A DNA stretch of 64,000 bases from Aquimarina aquimarini (GCF_900299535.1 NZ_OMKE01000023.1:62001-126000); one strand, 5' to 3'; positions 17,007 through 28,696 are shown, counted from the first letter of the stretch. The notes: generated by a model from the sequence alone, not told the origin. Numbers and translations are program-made.

Positions 17007-18434
17007 TTATAAAGTGAGTTTTTTTCCTAAGTCTTCTACGTATTTTCTGAATTGCTTATCTGTAGATGATAAGTTGTCTACTGTTTTGCAGGCGTGTAAA
17101 ACGGTAGCGTGATCCCTTTTTCCTATTTGTGTTCCAATACTAGCTAATGATGCTTTGGTTAGTTTTTTTGCAAAAAACATAGCCAATTGCCTAGCTTGAA
17201 CAATATGGCGTTTTCGTGTTTTAGATTGTAATGTTTCTACGTCCATTTGGAAATAATCACTAACTACTTTTTGAATGTAGTCAATAGATACTTCACGTTT
17301 GGTGTTTTTCACATAATTATCTACAATAGCTTTTGCAAGATCTATTGTAATGTCTTTTTTATTGAAAGAAGAGTGGGCGATTAATGAGATAATAGCTCCT
17401 TCTAGTTCACGAATATTTGTTTTGATATTATTGGCTAAAAACTCAACGATATCTTCAGGCATTTCAACGCCATCACGATATAGTTTGTTTTTGATAATAG
17501 ATATTCTGGTTTCAAAATCAGGTTGATGTAACTCTGCAGATAATCCCCATTTGAAACGAGATAGTAATCGCTGTTCTATGTCTTGCATATCTACAGGGGC
17601 CTTATCACTTGTAAGGATTACTTGCTTGCCATTTTGGTGTAAATGGTTGAATATGTGAAAAAATACATCTTGTGTTCCTGCTTTTCCAGATAGAAGTTGG
17701 ATGTCATCTACAATAAGTACATCTATAATTTGGTAAAAATGAATGAAATCATTTCTATTATTCTTCTTTACAGATTCTATATATTGTTGCGTGAATTTTT
17801 CAGCTGAGATATATAAAACTGTTTTTTCTGGATAATTATCTTTGATATTTACACCGATAGCGTGCGCTAAATGTGTTTTTCCTAAACCAACTCCTCCAAA
17901 AATTAATAATGGATTAAAAGAAGTTCCACCAGGTTTATTGGCAACAGCCATACCAGCAGAGCGAGCTAATCTGTTAGAATCACCTTCGAGAAAATTTTCA
18001 AAATTATAACTCGGGTTTAATTGAGATTCTATTTTTACGTTTCGTATTCCGGGGATAACGAAAGGGTTTTTGAGCTCTGGGTTCTTACTTTTTATAGGAA
18101 CATCTACTTCTTGAGAGTTGACTGCGGTTCTATTTGCACTTGGTATTTTTTCAGTAAATGGCTTTTTATTGCCATAAGTGTTTTCCATTTTTATAACATA
18201 AACCAACTTTGCACCTTCTCCTAATTCACGAGTTAAAGATACTTTAAGTAAGTTGACGTAATGTTCTTCTAGCCACTCGTAAAAAAATTTACTAGGTACC
18301 TGAATACTTAGAGCGCCATCTGTAAGTTTTACAGCTTTGATTGGTTCAAACCAAGTTTTATAAGCTTGAGGTGTAATGTTATCTTCTATAAAAGACAGGC
18401 AACTATCCCAAACTGATTGCGCGGTTACATTCAT
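17007..18434 (-). CDS. dnaA: Chromosomal replication initiator DnaA
   Basis: DnaA binds oriC, opens it in the ATP form and recruits helicase. This 475-residue copy is complete. Domain I spans about 1-80 and a short linker follows. The AAA+ domain has Walker A GGVGLGKT (180-187) and Walker B VLIVDDIQLL (239-248). The C-terminal DNA-binding domain has the signature KRDHATVLHACKTV. The 205-bp region upstream shows no cluster of TTATCCACA-like boxes, so this is not an obvious origin. The upstream spacer is shared with a divergent thioesterase gene. Confidence 0.98.
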   Translation of the reverse strand: MNVTAQSVWDSCLSFIEDNITPQAYKTWFEPIKAVKLTDGALSIQVPSKFFYEWLEEHYVNLLKVSLTRELGEGAKLVYVIKMENTYGNKKPFTEKIPSANRTAVNSQEVDVPIKSKNPELKNPFVIPGIRNVKIESQLNPSYNFENFLEGDSNRLARSAGMAVANKPGGTSFNPLLIFGGVGLGKTHLAHAIGVNIKDNYPEKTVLYISAEKFTQQYIESVKKNNRNDFIHFYQIIDVLIVDDIQLLSGKAGTQDVFFHIFNHLHQNGKQVILTSDKAPVDMQDIEQRLLSRFKWGLSAELHQPDFETRISIIKNKLYRDGVEMPEDIVEFLANNIKTNIRELEGAIISLIAHSSFNKKDITIDLAKAIVDNYVKNTKREVSIDYIQKVVSDYFQMDVETLQSKTRKRHIVQARQLAMFFAKKLTKASLASIGTQIGKRDHATVLHACKTVDNLSSTDKQFRKYVEDLGKKLTL

Positions 18435-18638
18435 TATTGCGGTTAGATTTACTTTTTTTATTATGGTACTATGTGAAAGGATGTTGTTGAAAAAAAATCC
18501 TTACTAATTTTGCTTGACAAATATGTGAACAAAAAATGTAAAAAAAAAACGATTTGGGGGTTGAATATTAATTATTTTTTTCGCATAATTTGATAGCATT
18601 ACTTTTAATTTGCTTTAATCATTCTAAATAGTTAACCT

Positions 18639-19043
18639 ATGTCAATCATTTCTGAAACCTTACTAAAAGTGCGTTACTCTGAAACAGACCAAATGGGGGT
18701 GGTACACCATGGTAACTATGCACAGTACTTAGAGTTAGCTCGAATTGACTGGTTATCTCAATTAGGGGTCTCTTATAAAACAATGGAAGAAAATGGTATT
18801 ATGCTTCCTGTGTTTACATTAGATTTTAAATTTAAGAAATCTGCCTTCTTTGACGATGAATTGACTGTTAAAACTTCGCTAAGGAAAATTCCTACAGCTA
18901 AAATAGTTTTTGACTTCGAAATCTTCAATGAAAAACGAGAGTTATTAACAACGGCGTCTGCTACTTTGGTTTTTGTTGATAGCAAAACCCGAAAACCTAT
19001 TCCATGTCCCCCTTACTTATTAGAAAAAATTAAAAATTCCTAA
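18639..19043 (+). CDS. YbgC-like acyl-CoA thioesterase
   Basis: At 134 residues this is a single hot-dog (4HBT) domain. RYSETDQMGVVHHGNYAQYLE (about 11-32) contains the catalytic Asp and the typical His-Gly-Asn-Tyr of YbgC/FadM-type thioesterases that hydrolyse acyl-CoA. It is divergent from dnaA and overlaps the end of the convergent YigZ gene by 4 bp. In YbgC systems the enzyme is linked to the Tol-Pal complex, but no tol genes are present here, so the substrate is uncertain. Confidence 0.93.
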   Translation: MSIISETLLKVRYSETDQMGVVHHGNYAQYLELARIDWLSQLGVSYKTMEENGIMLPVFTLDFKFKKSAFFDDELTVKTSLRKIPTAKIVFDFEIFNEKRELLTTASATLVFVDSKTRKPIPCPPYLLEKIKNS

Positions 19044-19663
19044 TCTAAATCTTTTACTTTTTTTATTTCTACCTCATACAACGAGGAAAAAGCATTTTTT
19101 ATTTTATCAATAAACTTTTTTCTTACAGAAATATAAATTTTACAATTAAGTTCAAGGTTTTGTTTTATGATTGAGAGATTATTTTCCTTAATAATTCGCA
19201 TTACTTTGTTCATGTCTTTATATTCAAAAACAATCTCAAAATGAACATCAATAGTTTTTTCTACAATGGTTGATGCTTCTAGTGCAAGTTGTGCAGAAGT
19301 TTTATAAGCATTAATCAATCCTCCTACGCCAAGTTTTACTCCTCCAAAATATCTAACAACTATAATTAGTATGTTGGTAACATCATACGATAGGATTTGA
19401 CCATAGATTGGTTGACCAGCAGAATTAGAGGGTTCACCATCATCGTTTACACGGTATCTAGTTTGTTCTATCCCTATTTGCCATGCATAGCACCAATGTC
19501 TTGCTGAATGGTGTTGTTTTTTTAGTTTGGTGATAATTTGTTTTGTTTCGTCTTCTGTAGTTACAGGGAAAGCATATCCATAGAATTTACTGTTTTTATC
19601 TTTGTAGAGGGTTTCTTCTCCTGGAGTATTAATGGTTTTATATGTATCGTCTATTGTATCCAA
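19040..19663 (-). CDS. YigZ/IMPACT family protein
   Basis: This 207-residue protein has the UPF0029 N-terminal domain (about 20-125, with KNSKFYGYAFPV, ARHWCYAW, DDGEPSNSAGQPI and VVRYFGGVKLGVGGL). A smaller ferredoxin-like C-terminal domain (about 140-205) follows. The eukaryotic relative IMPACT modulates translation stress signalling, but bacterial function is not settled. It overlaps the thioesterase stop by 4 bp (convergent) and follows the DMT transporter by 13 bp, so it is probably the last gene of the ribD-HAD-DMT-YigZ operon. Confidence 0.9.
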   Translation of the reverse strand: MDTIDDTYKTINTPGEETLYKDKNSKFYGYAFPVTTEDETKQIITKLKKQHHSARHWCYAWQIGIEQTRYRVNDDGEPSNSAGQPIYGQILSYDVTNILIIVVRYFGGVKLGVGGLINAYKTSAQLALEASTIVEKTIDVHFEIVFEYKDMNKVMRIIKENNLSIIKQNLELNCKIYISVRKKFIDKIKNAFSSLYEVEIKKVKDLD

Positions 19664-19676
19664 GTCTAATGTTTAG

Positions 19677-20546
19677 TTATATAGAAAAGGTAACCAGAAT
19701 AATACTAGCGATGGCTAGAATAATTCCAATCCAGTTTTTGAGAAGTAATTTTTCTTTAAAAAAAAGAATCCCAGCAAAAGTAGAAACCAAAAGTATGGCT
19801 ACATTGTTAATAGTAAAAACGGTAGAGCTGTCCATGCTATTATATCGCAATGCTTTTATTAAAAAGAATATCGAAAAATAATTTGGAACACCTAGTACGA
19901 TTCCTGCTATTATATTTTTGAGTTTAATTTTGAGTGTTCCTGTAATTGCTTTTATAAAAAGTATGATAATACCTATAATAGCAGCAAACCCAAAAATAGT
20001 GGCAGAAAAAATGGGGACATCATTTTCTGCTACATGATGTGTTTCAAGAAATTTAATACTTGTGTCAATAATACCGCTACCGATAAAGACGAGTAGGGGG
20101 AATATTAGATTTTTTCTGGTAATAGGAACCCCTCCTGTATTTTTTATTGAGGTAAGAAAAACGGCAATAAGGGCAATTAAGATTCCTGTTATTTTTACAA
20201 CTCCAGTGCTTTCGTGGTAAACAATAATTCCAAATATGATGGGTATCGTTACACTCATCTTGGTGGCTACTGCGGCTACAGAAAGCCCATTTCTTTGAGT
20301 CGTTATTGCCATTAGATTAAATACAGATATAAAAATAACCCCTAGTATCATAGTGCCATAAAACCAACCTTCTTTTGATATAGAAACTATATTGATAGGT
20401 TCAGTATATGCAATCATTCCAGAAATTGAGGCTACAATATAATTTACAATGATTGCTTGTAGTATATTGATGTCAAATCTAGAGAATAACTTGAAAATTA
20501 TAAAGATCAGGGTTGAGGCAAGGACACTTAGGAGTAAATAAATCAC
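19677..20546 (-). CDS. DMT/EamA family transporter
   Basis: This 289-residue protein has about ten predicted membrane helices in two repeated halves, the arrangement of EamA drug/metabolite exporters. The substrate is unknown. The repeats begin near residues 1 and 150, and short loops carry the charges. Its start overlaps the end of the HAD phosphatase gene by 4 bp, so the two are coupled. With ribD upstream, a link to riboflavin-related metabolites is conceivable but only positional. Confidence 0.87.
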   Translation of the reverse strand: MIYLLLSVLASTLIFIIFKLFSRFDINILQAIIVNYIVASISGMIAYTEPINIVSISKEGWFYGTMILGVIFISVFNLMAITTQRNGLSVAAVATKMSVTIPIIFGIIVYHESTGVVKITGILIALIAVFLTSIKNTGGVPITRKNLIFPLLVFIGSGIIDTSIKFLETHHVAENDVPIFSATIFGFAAIIGIIILFIKAITGTLKIKLKNIIAGIVLGVPNYFSIFFLIKALRYNSMDSSTVFTINNVAILLVSTFAGILFFKEKLLLKNWIGIILAIASIILVTFSI

Positions 20547-21151
20547 AATATGTCTGATTTTGTAGTGAATAGGCTTGTTACATCCTCGGTCTTAGGGTTG
20601 TTGTTCCAAGTGTGAATGCCTAATGATGCGGCAGCGTCTGTATTTTCTTTAGTATCATCAATAAATAATGTTTCTGTAGGGTTCAGTTTATTTTGGTTCA
20701 GTACAAATTCAAAAATCTCGGTATTGGGTTTTCTCATTTGGATTTGATGAGAAAGATAGAAAATATCAAAGCATGACTTGAATTCTTCAAAAAATGGAAT
20801 ATGTTCTGCAATCCATTTTATATGTAATTCATTTGTATTGCTTAGTAGTATTAATTTGTATTGCTGTTCAGAGGCTATTTTTTTTATAAACTCAAAACGA
20901 TGTTTCGGGAAATCTTTTAGAATAGCATTCCAGGCATTAATTATTTCGTTTTTTGATGCTTCTGGAACCAATGTTTGAAAAGATGTTATGAGTTCTTGGG
21001 TAGAAATAGCTCCTACCTCATAGCGCTTATTGAGGCGTTGTATTTCTGAAACAGAAGAGATTTCTCCTAGTTTTAAAAATTCTCTTTCTGTGGCAGGTTT
21101 GTCTAGATTGATAAAAACATCTCCAAAATCAAAAACTAAAGTTTTAATCAT
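20543..21151 (-). CDS. HAD-superfamily hydrolase
   Basis: This 202-residue HAD phosphatase has motif I DFGDVFINLD (nucleophile Asp8), motif II LLSNTNELH, a motif III Lys in QMRKPNTEIF and motif IV FIDDTKEN. The helical cap (about 20-90) is of the YihX type. Such enzymes remove phosphate from sugar phosphates or nucleotides. In riboflavin synthesis a HAD enzyme dephosphorylates the intermediate made by RibD. Its 8-bp overlap with ribD makes that role attractive, but it is inferred only from position. Confidence 0.9.
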   Translation of the reverse strand: MIKTLVFDFGDVFINLDKPATEREFLKLGEISSVSEIQRLNKRYEVGAISTQELITSFQTLVPEASKNEIINAWNAILKDFPKHRFEFIKKIASEQQYKLILLSNTNELHIKWIAEHIPFFEEFKSCFDIFYLSHQIQMRKPNTEIFEFVLNQNKLNPTETLFIDDTKENTDAAASLGIHTWNNNPKTEDVTSLFTTKSDIL

Positions 21152-22187
21152 TTTTATAGGTGGTTAAAGTGTCTGTTGTTATTTTTTCTCTCGAAATTAA
21201 AACTCCTTTACATATCGGAGCTTTTGTTCCAGATTCAAAAGTAATACTTCCTTCAAAAACCCTAGCTTCATCCCAAAGATTTTTATCGATAAAAGATTGT
21301 ATGGTATGTGTGCCCCCTTCTATAATTACAGATTGAATTTTATGTTTGTATAAGATGTCACAGATTGATTTTGCAATATTATTGTGTGCATCAACGGCTT
21401 CATAAATAAGTGTATCTGTACTTTTTTTTATATGTTGTTCGGTGGTAATTAGTATTGTTTTGGTAATGTTATCTAGGATGTTAGAATTCACGGGAATTTG
21501 ATTAGACCGATCAATAACAATTCTTATAGGGTGATTGCCTGACCAATTTCTGGTTGTGAGCTTTGGGTTGTCTTTTATAACGGTTTGATTACCTACCAAG
21601 ATAGCTTGTTCTTCTGCTCGCCATTTGTGAGCAATTTGTTTAGAATGAGTATTGGTTATCCATACAGGTTCTCTTTTTTTGGTATGAGCTGGCGCAATAT
21701 AACCATCAAGGGTTTGAGCCCATTTTAAAACAATATAAGGTCGCTTTTTATTGTGAAAAGTAAAAAAACGTTTATTCAATTCAAGGCATTCTTTTTCTAA
21801 AACACCAAGGACAACATCACACCCTGCATTCATTAGTCTACGAACTCCATTTCCAGATACTTTTGCAAAAGTGTCTATGGTGCCAATAACCACTTTTTTA
21901 ATCCCCTTTTTTATGATTAAGTCGCTACAGGGAGGTGTTTTTCCGAAATGACTACATGGTTCAAGGCTTACATATATAGTAGCATCTTTGAGTAGAGAGG
22001 TGTCTTTTACAGAAGCAATGGCATTTACTTCTGCATGAGGTTTTCCTGATTGATAATGCCATCCTTCTCCTATAATTGTATCGTCAACAACAATTACGCT
22101 ACCTACCAACGGATTGTTATAGGTTGTTCCTAGCCCATTTTTGGCTAACTGGATGCATCGTTTTATGTATTTTTCGTGTAGTGTCAA
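21144..22187 (-). CDS. ribD: Bifunctional riboflavin deaminase/reductase
   Basis: RibD deaminates and then reduces the pyrimidine product of GTP cyclohydrolase II. This 347-residue protein has both halves. The deaminase half (1-145) has zinc ligands His51 (PHAEVNA), Cys78 (EPCSH) and Cys87 (PPCSD). The reductase half (about 148-347) has KWAQTLDGYIA and VIIEGGTHTIQSF. It overlaps the HAD gene by 8 bp. The operon appears to begin here, about 95 bp from the lipoprotein gene. Confidence 0.96.
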   Translation of the reverse strand: MTLHEKYIKRCIQLAKNGLGTTYNNPLVGSVIVVDDTIIGEGWHYQSGKPHAEVNAIASVKDTSLLKDATIYVSLEPCSHFGKTPPCSDLIIKKGIKKVVIGTIDTFAKVSGNGVRRLMNAGCDVVLGVLEKECLELNKRFFTFHNKKRPYIVLKWAQTLDGYIAPAHTKKREPVWITNTHSKQIAHKWRAEEQAILVGNQTVIKDNPKLTTRNWSGNHPIRIVIDRSNQIPVNSNILDNITKTILITTEQHIKKSTDTLIYEAVDAHNNIAKSICDILYKHKIQSVIIEGGTHTIQSFIDKNLWDEARVFEGSITFESGTKAPICKGVLISREKITTDTLTTYKND

Positions 22188-22282
22188 TGTTTATAAATAA
22201 TAAAAATAGGTAAAACTATGTATTTAATGTCTTGTTTTAAGATTTATGAATTAATGAGATAGATTTTTGCAGTAAAAAGCAC

Positions 22283-22744
22283 CTATTTTAATCTTACTTT
22301 CTGTTCTTTGTCGACAGGATATGAATAAGAAAAGTGCCCAAAGTGATACCTAATGGCACCTTTATATTGAATGTTTAGTGAATCTGCTTGAATTACGTTT
22401 AATATATTACCAAGAATAGTTTTTTTATTGTCCTTATAAATCTTAGAAAGAGAAAAAGTTCCTTCTAAGGGAATGGTGAATTCATTTTTGGTAGGAACAT
22501 TAAACTCTTGAGCAGAAACTTTTCCTACATGTATATGATCTACAAAAATTTGAATACTATCTATAGAGAGTTTTCCTTGTAGGTTGTTTGGATTGTTGAA
22601 AACAGCATCAGCTTTAAGAGTTATATTACGTAGGCTGATATTTTTAACCATAATATTATCAATGTATCTAAATTCTGGTTTTTTAGAAATAGAACAGTTG
22701 GTAGTACATGTGATTATTGTTAATAATAATAGAAATTTACGCAT
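22283..22744 (-). CDS. LEA-type lipoprotein, unknown function
   Basis: This 153-residue protein has a lipoprotein signal, with the lipidated Cys near residue 17 in TTNCS. A single beta-sandwich domain resembles the LEA14/water-stress family, with alternating hydrophobic strands and a FNNPN motif (about 50-54) typical of that family. It is probably anchored facing the periplasm. Function is unknown. It lies upstream of ribD on the same strand with a 95-bp gap. Confidence 0.75.
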   Translation of the reverse strand: MRKFLLLLTIITCTTNCSISKKPEFRYIDNIMVKNISLRNITLKADAVFNNPNNLQGKLSIDSIQIFVDHIHVGKVSAQEFNVPTKNEFTIPLEGTFSLSKIYKDNKKTILGNILNVIQADSLNIQYKGAIRYHFGHFSYSYPVDKEQKVRLK

Positions 22745-22883
22745 TGATTTCTGGTGAGATTTAATGTATATTTCAGTCTCTATGATAAGAGATTAAACTT
22801 TTGTGCTCAAACAAAGAGTCAGAATTGTTTTTCAGGTCTGAAATTTTGTTAAGATGTCACAAAAATAATATTTTAAATATAAT

Positions 22884-23372
22884 ATGAGCGATATAAAAAT
22901 CAGAAAGATAGCAATTGAAGATAATACAAAGATTGCTACTGTGATACGAGATGTGTTGATAGAAATGGGGGTTCCTAAAGTAGGAACAGCTTATGAAGAT
23001 GAAGCTTTGGATAAAATGTATGAAACTTATGATTACCCAAGAAGGAGGTATTATGTCGTAGAAGAAAAAGGAAATATTATAGGAGGGGCAGGTATTGCAG
23101 CATTAGAAGGGGGAGATTCAGAGACTATTTGCGAACTGCAAAAAATGTATTTCTTACCTTGCACCCGGGGAAAAGGAATTGGATTTCAAATGATACAAAA
23201 ATGTCTTGAATTTGCAAAAGAAGCAGGATATGTAAAATGCTATCTAGAAACAATGCCATATATGGAGGCTGCAAGAAAATTATATAAAAGAGTAGGTTTT
23301 TTACCCTTGGAAAAACCAATGGGAGACACAGGACATTATAATTGTCAAGCCTGGATGATTAAAGAGTTATAA
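22884..23372 (+). CDS. GNAT family N-acetyltransferase
   Basis: This 162-residue GNAT enzyme has its acetyl-CoA binding motif at about 92-104 (CTRGKGIGFQMIQ). A C-terminal helix carries YLETMPYMEAARKLYKRVGF. The substrate is unknown. It is the first gene of a tight cluster, as prmC starts 15 bp after its stop. It is divergent from the lipoprotein gene. Position next to prmC and ligA does not by itself indicate function. Confidence 0.88.
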   Translation: MSDIKIRKIAIEDNTKIATVIRDVLIEMGVPKVGTAYEDEALDKMYETYDYPRRRYYVVEEKGNIIGGAGIAALEGGDSETICELQKMYFLPCTRGKGIGFQMIQKCLEFAKEAGYVKCYLETMPYMEAARKLYKRVGFLPLEKPMGDTGHYNCQAWMIKEL

Positions 23373-23386
23373 AAATACACCTTGAA

Positions 23387-24232
23387 TTGAAAATACAAGA
23401 CCTGAGAACTAGTTTTATAAATGTTTTATCAGAAATCTATGATGCTGATGAAGTAACATCTTTTTTTTATTTACTTTCTGAAAAAATTTTGGATTTATCG
23501 AGGGTAGATATTGCAATAAATTTAAGTAAAGAGCTTACTCTTGAAGAGTTGAACACATTTGATCTGGCTAGAAAACGATTAGAAAAACAAGAGCCTATTC
23601 AATATATAATAGGAAGCACCTATTTTTATGGTTTATCATTTGTGGTAAATTCAAATGTTCTTATTCCAAGACCTGAAACAGAAGAATTAGTCGATTGGAT
23701 TGTAAAAGATTATAAAAATAAGAAAGTGCAGATTTTGGATATAGGAACAGGTAGTGGTTGTATAGCTGTTACTTTGGCTAAAAATTTACCAGAAGCACAG
23801 GTCTATGCAATTGATATTTCAGAAGGAGCAATAGAAGTAGCTAGAGAAAATGCAAAACAAAATAAAGTAGATGTCGTATTTATTAAGGCAGATATTTTGA
23901 ATATGGATGAAATGTTGCAAAATTTTGATGTTATTGTATCAAATCCACCATATGTACGTGAGTTGGAGAAAACAGAGATAAAAGCTAATGTGCTCAACAA
24001 TGAGCCAGCAAGAGCGTTGTTTGTTTCTGATAATGAGCCGTTGGTTTTTTATAAAAAGATTACGAGTATAGCAGTAGAAAAGCTGAATAGTAATGGAACG
24101 TTATATTTTGAAATTAATCAATATTTAGGAAAAGAAACAAAAAAAATGATACAAGAGCAAGGGTTCTTATCGGTAACCTTGCGTAAAGATTTGTATGCTA
24201 ATGACAGGATGATAAAAGCTTGTTTTGATTAA
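23387..24232 (+). CDS. prmC: Peptide chain release factor glutamine methyltransferase
   Basis: PrmC (HemK) methylates the Gln of the GGQ motif of release factors. This 281-residue copy has a helical N-terminal domain and a Rossmann methyltransferase with SAM motif ILDIGTGSG (116-124). The catalytic NPPY is at 186-189. No in-frame ATG occurs early, so the start is TTG 23387, giving MKIQDLRTSF, which fits family N-termini. The neighbours are a GNAT gene 15 bp upstream and the LOG gene 13 bp downstream. Confidence 0.96.
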   Translation: MKIQDLRTSFINVLSEIYDADEVTSFFYLLSEKILDLSRVDIAINLSKELTLEELNTFDLARKRLEKQEPIQYIIGSTYFYGLSFVVNSNVLIPRPETEELVDWIVKDYKNKKVQILDIGTGSGCIAVTLAKNLPEAQVYAIDISEGAIEVARENAKQNKVDVVFIKADILNMDEMLQNFDVIVSNPPYVRELEKTEIKANVLNNEPARALFVSDNEPLVFYKKITSIAVEKLNSNGTLYFEINQYLGKETKKMIQEQGFLSVTLRKDLYANDRMIKACFD

Positions 24233-24244
24233 AGTATTTGTGTA

Positions 24245-24835
24245 ATGAGAGCTTTGAATTCAATTTGTGTATTTTGTGGTAGTAGTGAGGGGGATGATGA
24301 GAGAATAGTTGAAGCGGCAGTTACTTTGGGAAAAAAAATGGCGCAGCAACAAATATCTTTGGTGTATGGAGGAGCTAAAATTGGTATAATGGGAAAAGTA
24401 GCTGATTCAGTTATGCAATGTAGCGGAGAAGTGGTTGGTGTAATTCCTGAGTTTTTAAAACAAAAAGAAATTGTTCATTTAGGAGTACATAAATTAATTA
24501 CTACAACTAATATGCATGAACGAAAAATGAAGATGCAGGCACTCAGTGATGGTTTTATAACTCTTCCAGGAGGGTTTGGGTCACTAGAAGAATTGTTTGA
24601 GGTTATAACATGGTCGCAGTTAGGGTTGCATCAAAAACCAATTGGGCTTTTGAATGTAGAAGGCTTTTATGATGATCTATTGGCAATGCTTGAACATATG
24701 GTGCATAAAGAGTTTTTAAAAAAGGAAGATTATAAGCTCCTTCTTGTGGATAAAGATATAGATAAGTTATTAGAGAAAATGAAGGCTTTTAAGTCACTAA
24801 AAGTGTCAAAATGGTTAAAAAAAGATAGAACCTGA
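24245..24835 (+). CDS. LOG family nucleotide phosphoribohydrolase
   Basis: This 196-residue Rossmann protein is of the lysine-decarboxylase-like LOG family. The active-site motif is PGGFGSLEE (108-116), and the N-terminal CVFCGSSEG (about 8-16) fits the family. Known members cleave nucleoside 5'-monophosphates such as cytokinin ribotides or AMP/GMP. The second hallmark, an arginine-rich MHERKMKM stretch (about 90-97), is present. It lies 13 bp after prmC and 17 bp before ligA. Confidence 0.93.
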   Translation: MRALNSICVFCGSSEGDDERIVEAAVTLGKKMAQQQISLVYGGAKIGIMGKVADSVMQCSGEVVGVIPEFLKQKEIVHLGVHKLITTTNMHERKMKMQALSDGFITLPGGFGSLEELFEVITWSQLGLHQKPIGLLNVEGFYDDLLAMLEHMVHKEFLKKEDYKLLLVDKDIDKLLEKMKAFKSLKVSKWLKKDRT

Positions 24836-24851
24836 AATCATAAATAATTGA

Positions 24852-26852
<2,001 letters not shown>

Positions 26853-27082
26853 AGCCAAAAAAGCTCTTTTTTTGTAATCAGTGATATCTCTGCTTGATTT
26901 TATCTGTTATATCATCTTATGTTGTTGCTTTTGTGCAGTGAAAAAAAACATTTAATATATAAGATTTTAAGAAAATTTTAAGTTAAACTAAAATTTAGTA
27001 TCTTGTGTGTAGGGAATGTTATTTAACTGTATAATAGGTATTTGGGTTTTTTATTTTATTAAATTCTCGATGCAAACTGTAT

Positions 27083-27781
27083 TTGATGAATGGAGGGAAA
27101 TTACTAAAGATTTTAATCTTTTTTTTGATTATTTTGCAAGTAGCAGGTTTTGTGATTCATAATGAATCTATAACCAGATATGCGTGCTTATTTCTTTTTT
27201 TTGCAATTGCTTCCCTTTATTTTATATACACCAAGCAGGTAAGAGTATTCAAAATCATTATTCTTGCGGTATTTTTTATAAAAGAATTGATTGTTTTCTG
27301 TGCTTTTGAAAACGGAATTAAATATCACATTGTTATGCATATCGTGATTTATATTCTATTATTTTATTTTTTGTATTTCAACCATAAGTCGTTTATATAT
27401 AATAAGAGAGATATTTTTACATTGATATTAGGGAGTGTTTTGTTTACTGTTATTCTTGCAATTACTTATTATGAGCTTAAAACACTTATGGGGAATCTGC
27501 AGGTATTTGGTTTTTTTTACCTGTTGTTAATTTATGTTTTGTTGATTATAGGAGCGATGCATTATATCAATATAAGGTCAGAAAAATCATTATGGTTTTT
27601 TCTATCAATGTTGAATTTTGCATTTAGTGATTTTATGTTTTTAATAGATAGGTTTTATTTAGAATCAAATGAATTAAAAATGTTTATTATGATATGTAGC
27701 CCCTTTGGGTTTATTTTTCTAGTAAAATACATGATAACGAAGACATTAGTTCTGAAAGCAGAAGAATTTGAGGGTTTTTAA
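27083..27781 (+). CDS. YhhN-like membrane protein, divergent
   Basis: This 232-residue protein has about eight hydrophobic segments and few charged residues outside short loops. The general size and helix layout resemble the YhhN/TMEM86 lysoplasmalogenase family, but I cannot see that family's conserved catalytic Asp residues with confidence, so this is a weak call. A second membrane protein of the same size and topology follows 94 bp later, which suggests an old duplication. The MMN N-terminus has an alternative ATG one codon later. Confidence 0.55.
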   Translation: MMNGGKLLKILIFFLIILQVAGFVIHNESITRYACLFLFFAIASLYFIYTKQVRVFKIIILAVFFIKELIVFCAFENGIKYHIVMHIVIYILLFYFLYFNHKSFIYNKRDIFTLILGSVLFTVILAITYYELKTLMGNLQVFGFFYLLLIYVLLIIGAMHYINIRSEKSLWFFLSMLNFAFSDFMFLIDRFYLESNELKMFIMICSPFGFIFLVKYMITKTLVLKAEEFEGF

Positions 27782-27875
27782 TTTTGGTAAAATGTGGTTG
27801 TTTTTAAGAATTGCTGTTTTTTTTACGTTATAAATTAGTATTTTGTATACATTTTTATAGTTTATTGCGATTTCT

Positions 27876-28580
27876 TTGAGAAAAACAGATGTTACATATT
27901 CCTTTTTTCATTTTGCTTGTTTGATCGTTGTATCGATAGCGATTTTTTTTAATAAATGGTTGTTGGTCTATGTAAAACCTGTTGTGCCAATAGCATTGAT
28001 AGTACTGTATTTAAGATTTATTAAAAAACCAGACTTTTTATTTCCCTTAAGTATGTTGGTGATTACGATAATTAATGTTTTTATCTATTTAGATTTTGAG
28101 AAATATTATACTTTTATTGCGATATTGACTGCAATATTTTATGTGTTATGTGTGTTATTGCTTAAGAAATTTATAACTAAACGAGATATAAAACTGAGAC
28201 TATTACTAACACCTCAAGTATTGCTAAGTATACTGTTGATAGGGTATCTTATTTATTCTTTGATAGAATTGGTGTTACCAAAAATTAGTAGCTCTTTAAA
28301 GGAAGTAACTCTTGTAACAATAACGCTTCTCCTTTTTGTTACAGTTTGTTTTTTTATTTATTCGGCGAATCGATTCGAGAAATCAATTTACCTTTTTATA
28401 GCTGCTTGTTGCACTTTGTTTGTAGATGGTCTTTTGACTATTAATGAGTTGTATTACTATAATAAGGTGTTTACAGTTCTTATTAATATAACAGAAGTGG
28501 TAGGGCTGTATTTTTTGACTATATTTTTTATAGAAACAAAACCGTTAGATGAAAAATATGTAAGTGATAAATATTTTTAA
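27876..28580 (+). CDS. YhhN-like membrane protein, paralogue of the preceding gene
   Basis: This 234-residue protein has about eight membrane segments, one with a KPVVPIALIVLYLRF stretch like the Lys-Pro helix of YhhN proteins. No early ATG exists, so TTG 27876 is taken as start. The C-terminal VYFIETKP-like end (FIETKPLDEKY) parallels the first copy's end. Function is unknown. If related to YhhN it would act on ether-lipid vinyl bonds or on a lipid precursor, but this is not shown by the sequence. Confidence 0.5.
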   Translation: MRKTDVTYSFFHFACLIVVSIAIFFNKWLLVYVKPVVPIALIVLYLRFIKKPDFLFPLSMLVITIINVFIYLDFEKYYTFIAILTAIFYVLCVLLLKKFITKRDIKLRLLLTPQVLLSILLIGYLIYSLIELVLPKISSSLKEVTLVTITLLLFVTVCFFIYSANRFEKSIYLFIAACCTLFVDGLLTINELYYYNKVFTVLINITEVVGLYFLTIFFIETKPLDEKYVSDKYF

Positions 28581-28666
28581 ATTTAACAAAAAATACTATG
28601 TTGTTTAATTATGTGATTTTTCTTTTTTCTTAAAGTATACGAGATGATTTTAATTTGTAAAATGGC

Positions 28667-28674
28667 TACATTTG
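28667..28674 (+). promoter_or_regulatory. Candidate -7 element for the DUF6913-dapA operon
   Basis: TACATTTG matches TAnnTTTG and lies 23 bp before the start of the DUF6913 gene. The only upstream TTTG is 9 nt away, too close to be the -33 element. Confidence 0.4.
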
Positions 28675-28696
28675 TGGCCTATCAATTTTTTAGTAA

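Noticed and set aside
18435..18638. Possible oriC upstream of dnaA
   Set aside because: I found no cluster of DnaA boxes (TTATCCACA-like) and no AT-rich repeat array typical of an origin.
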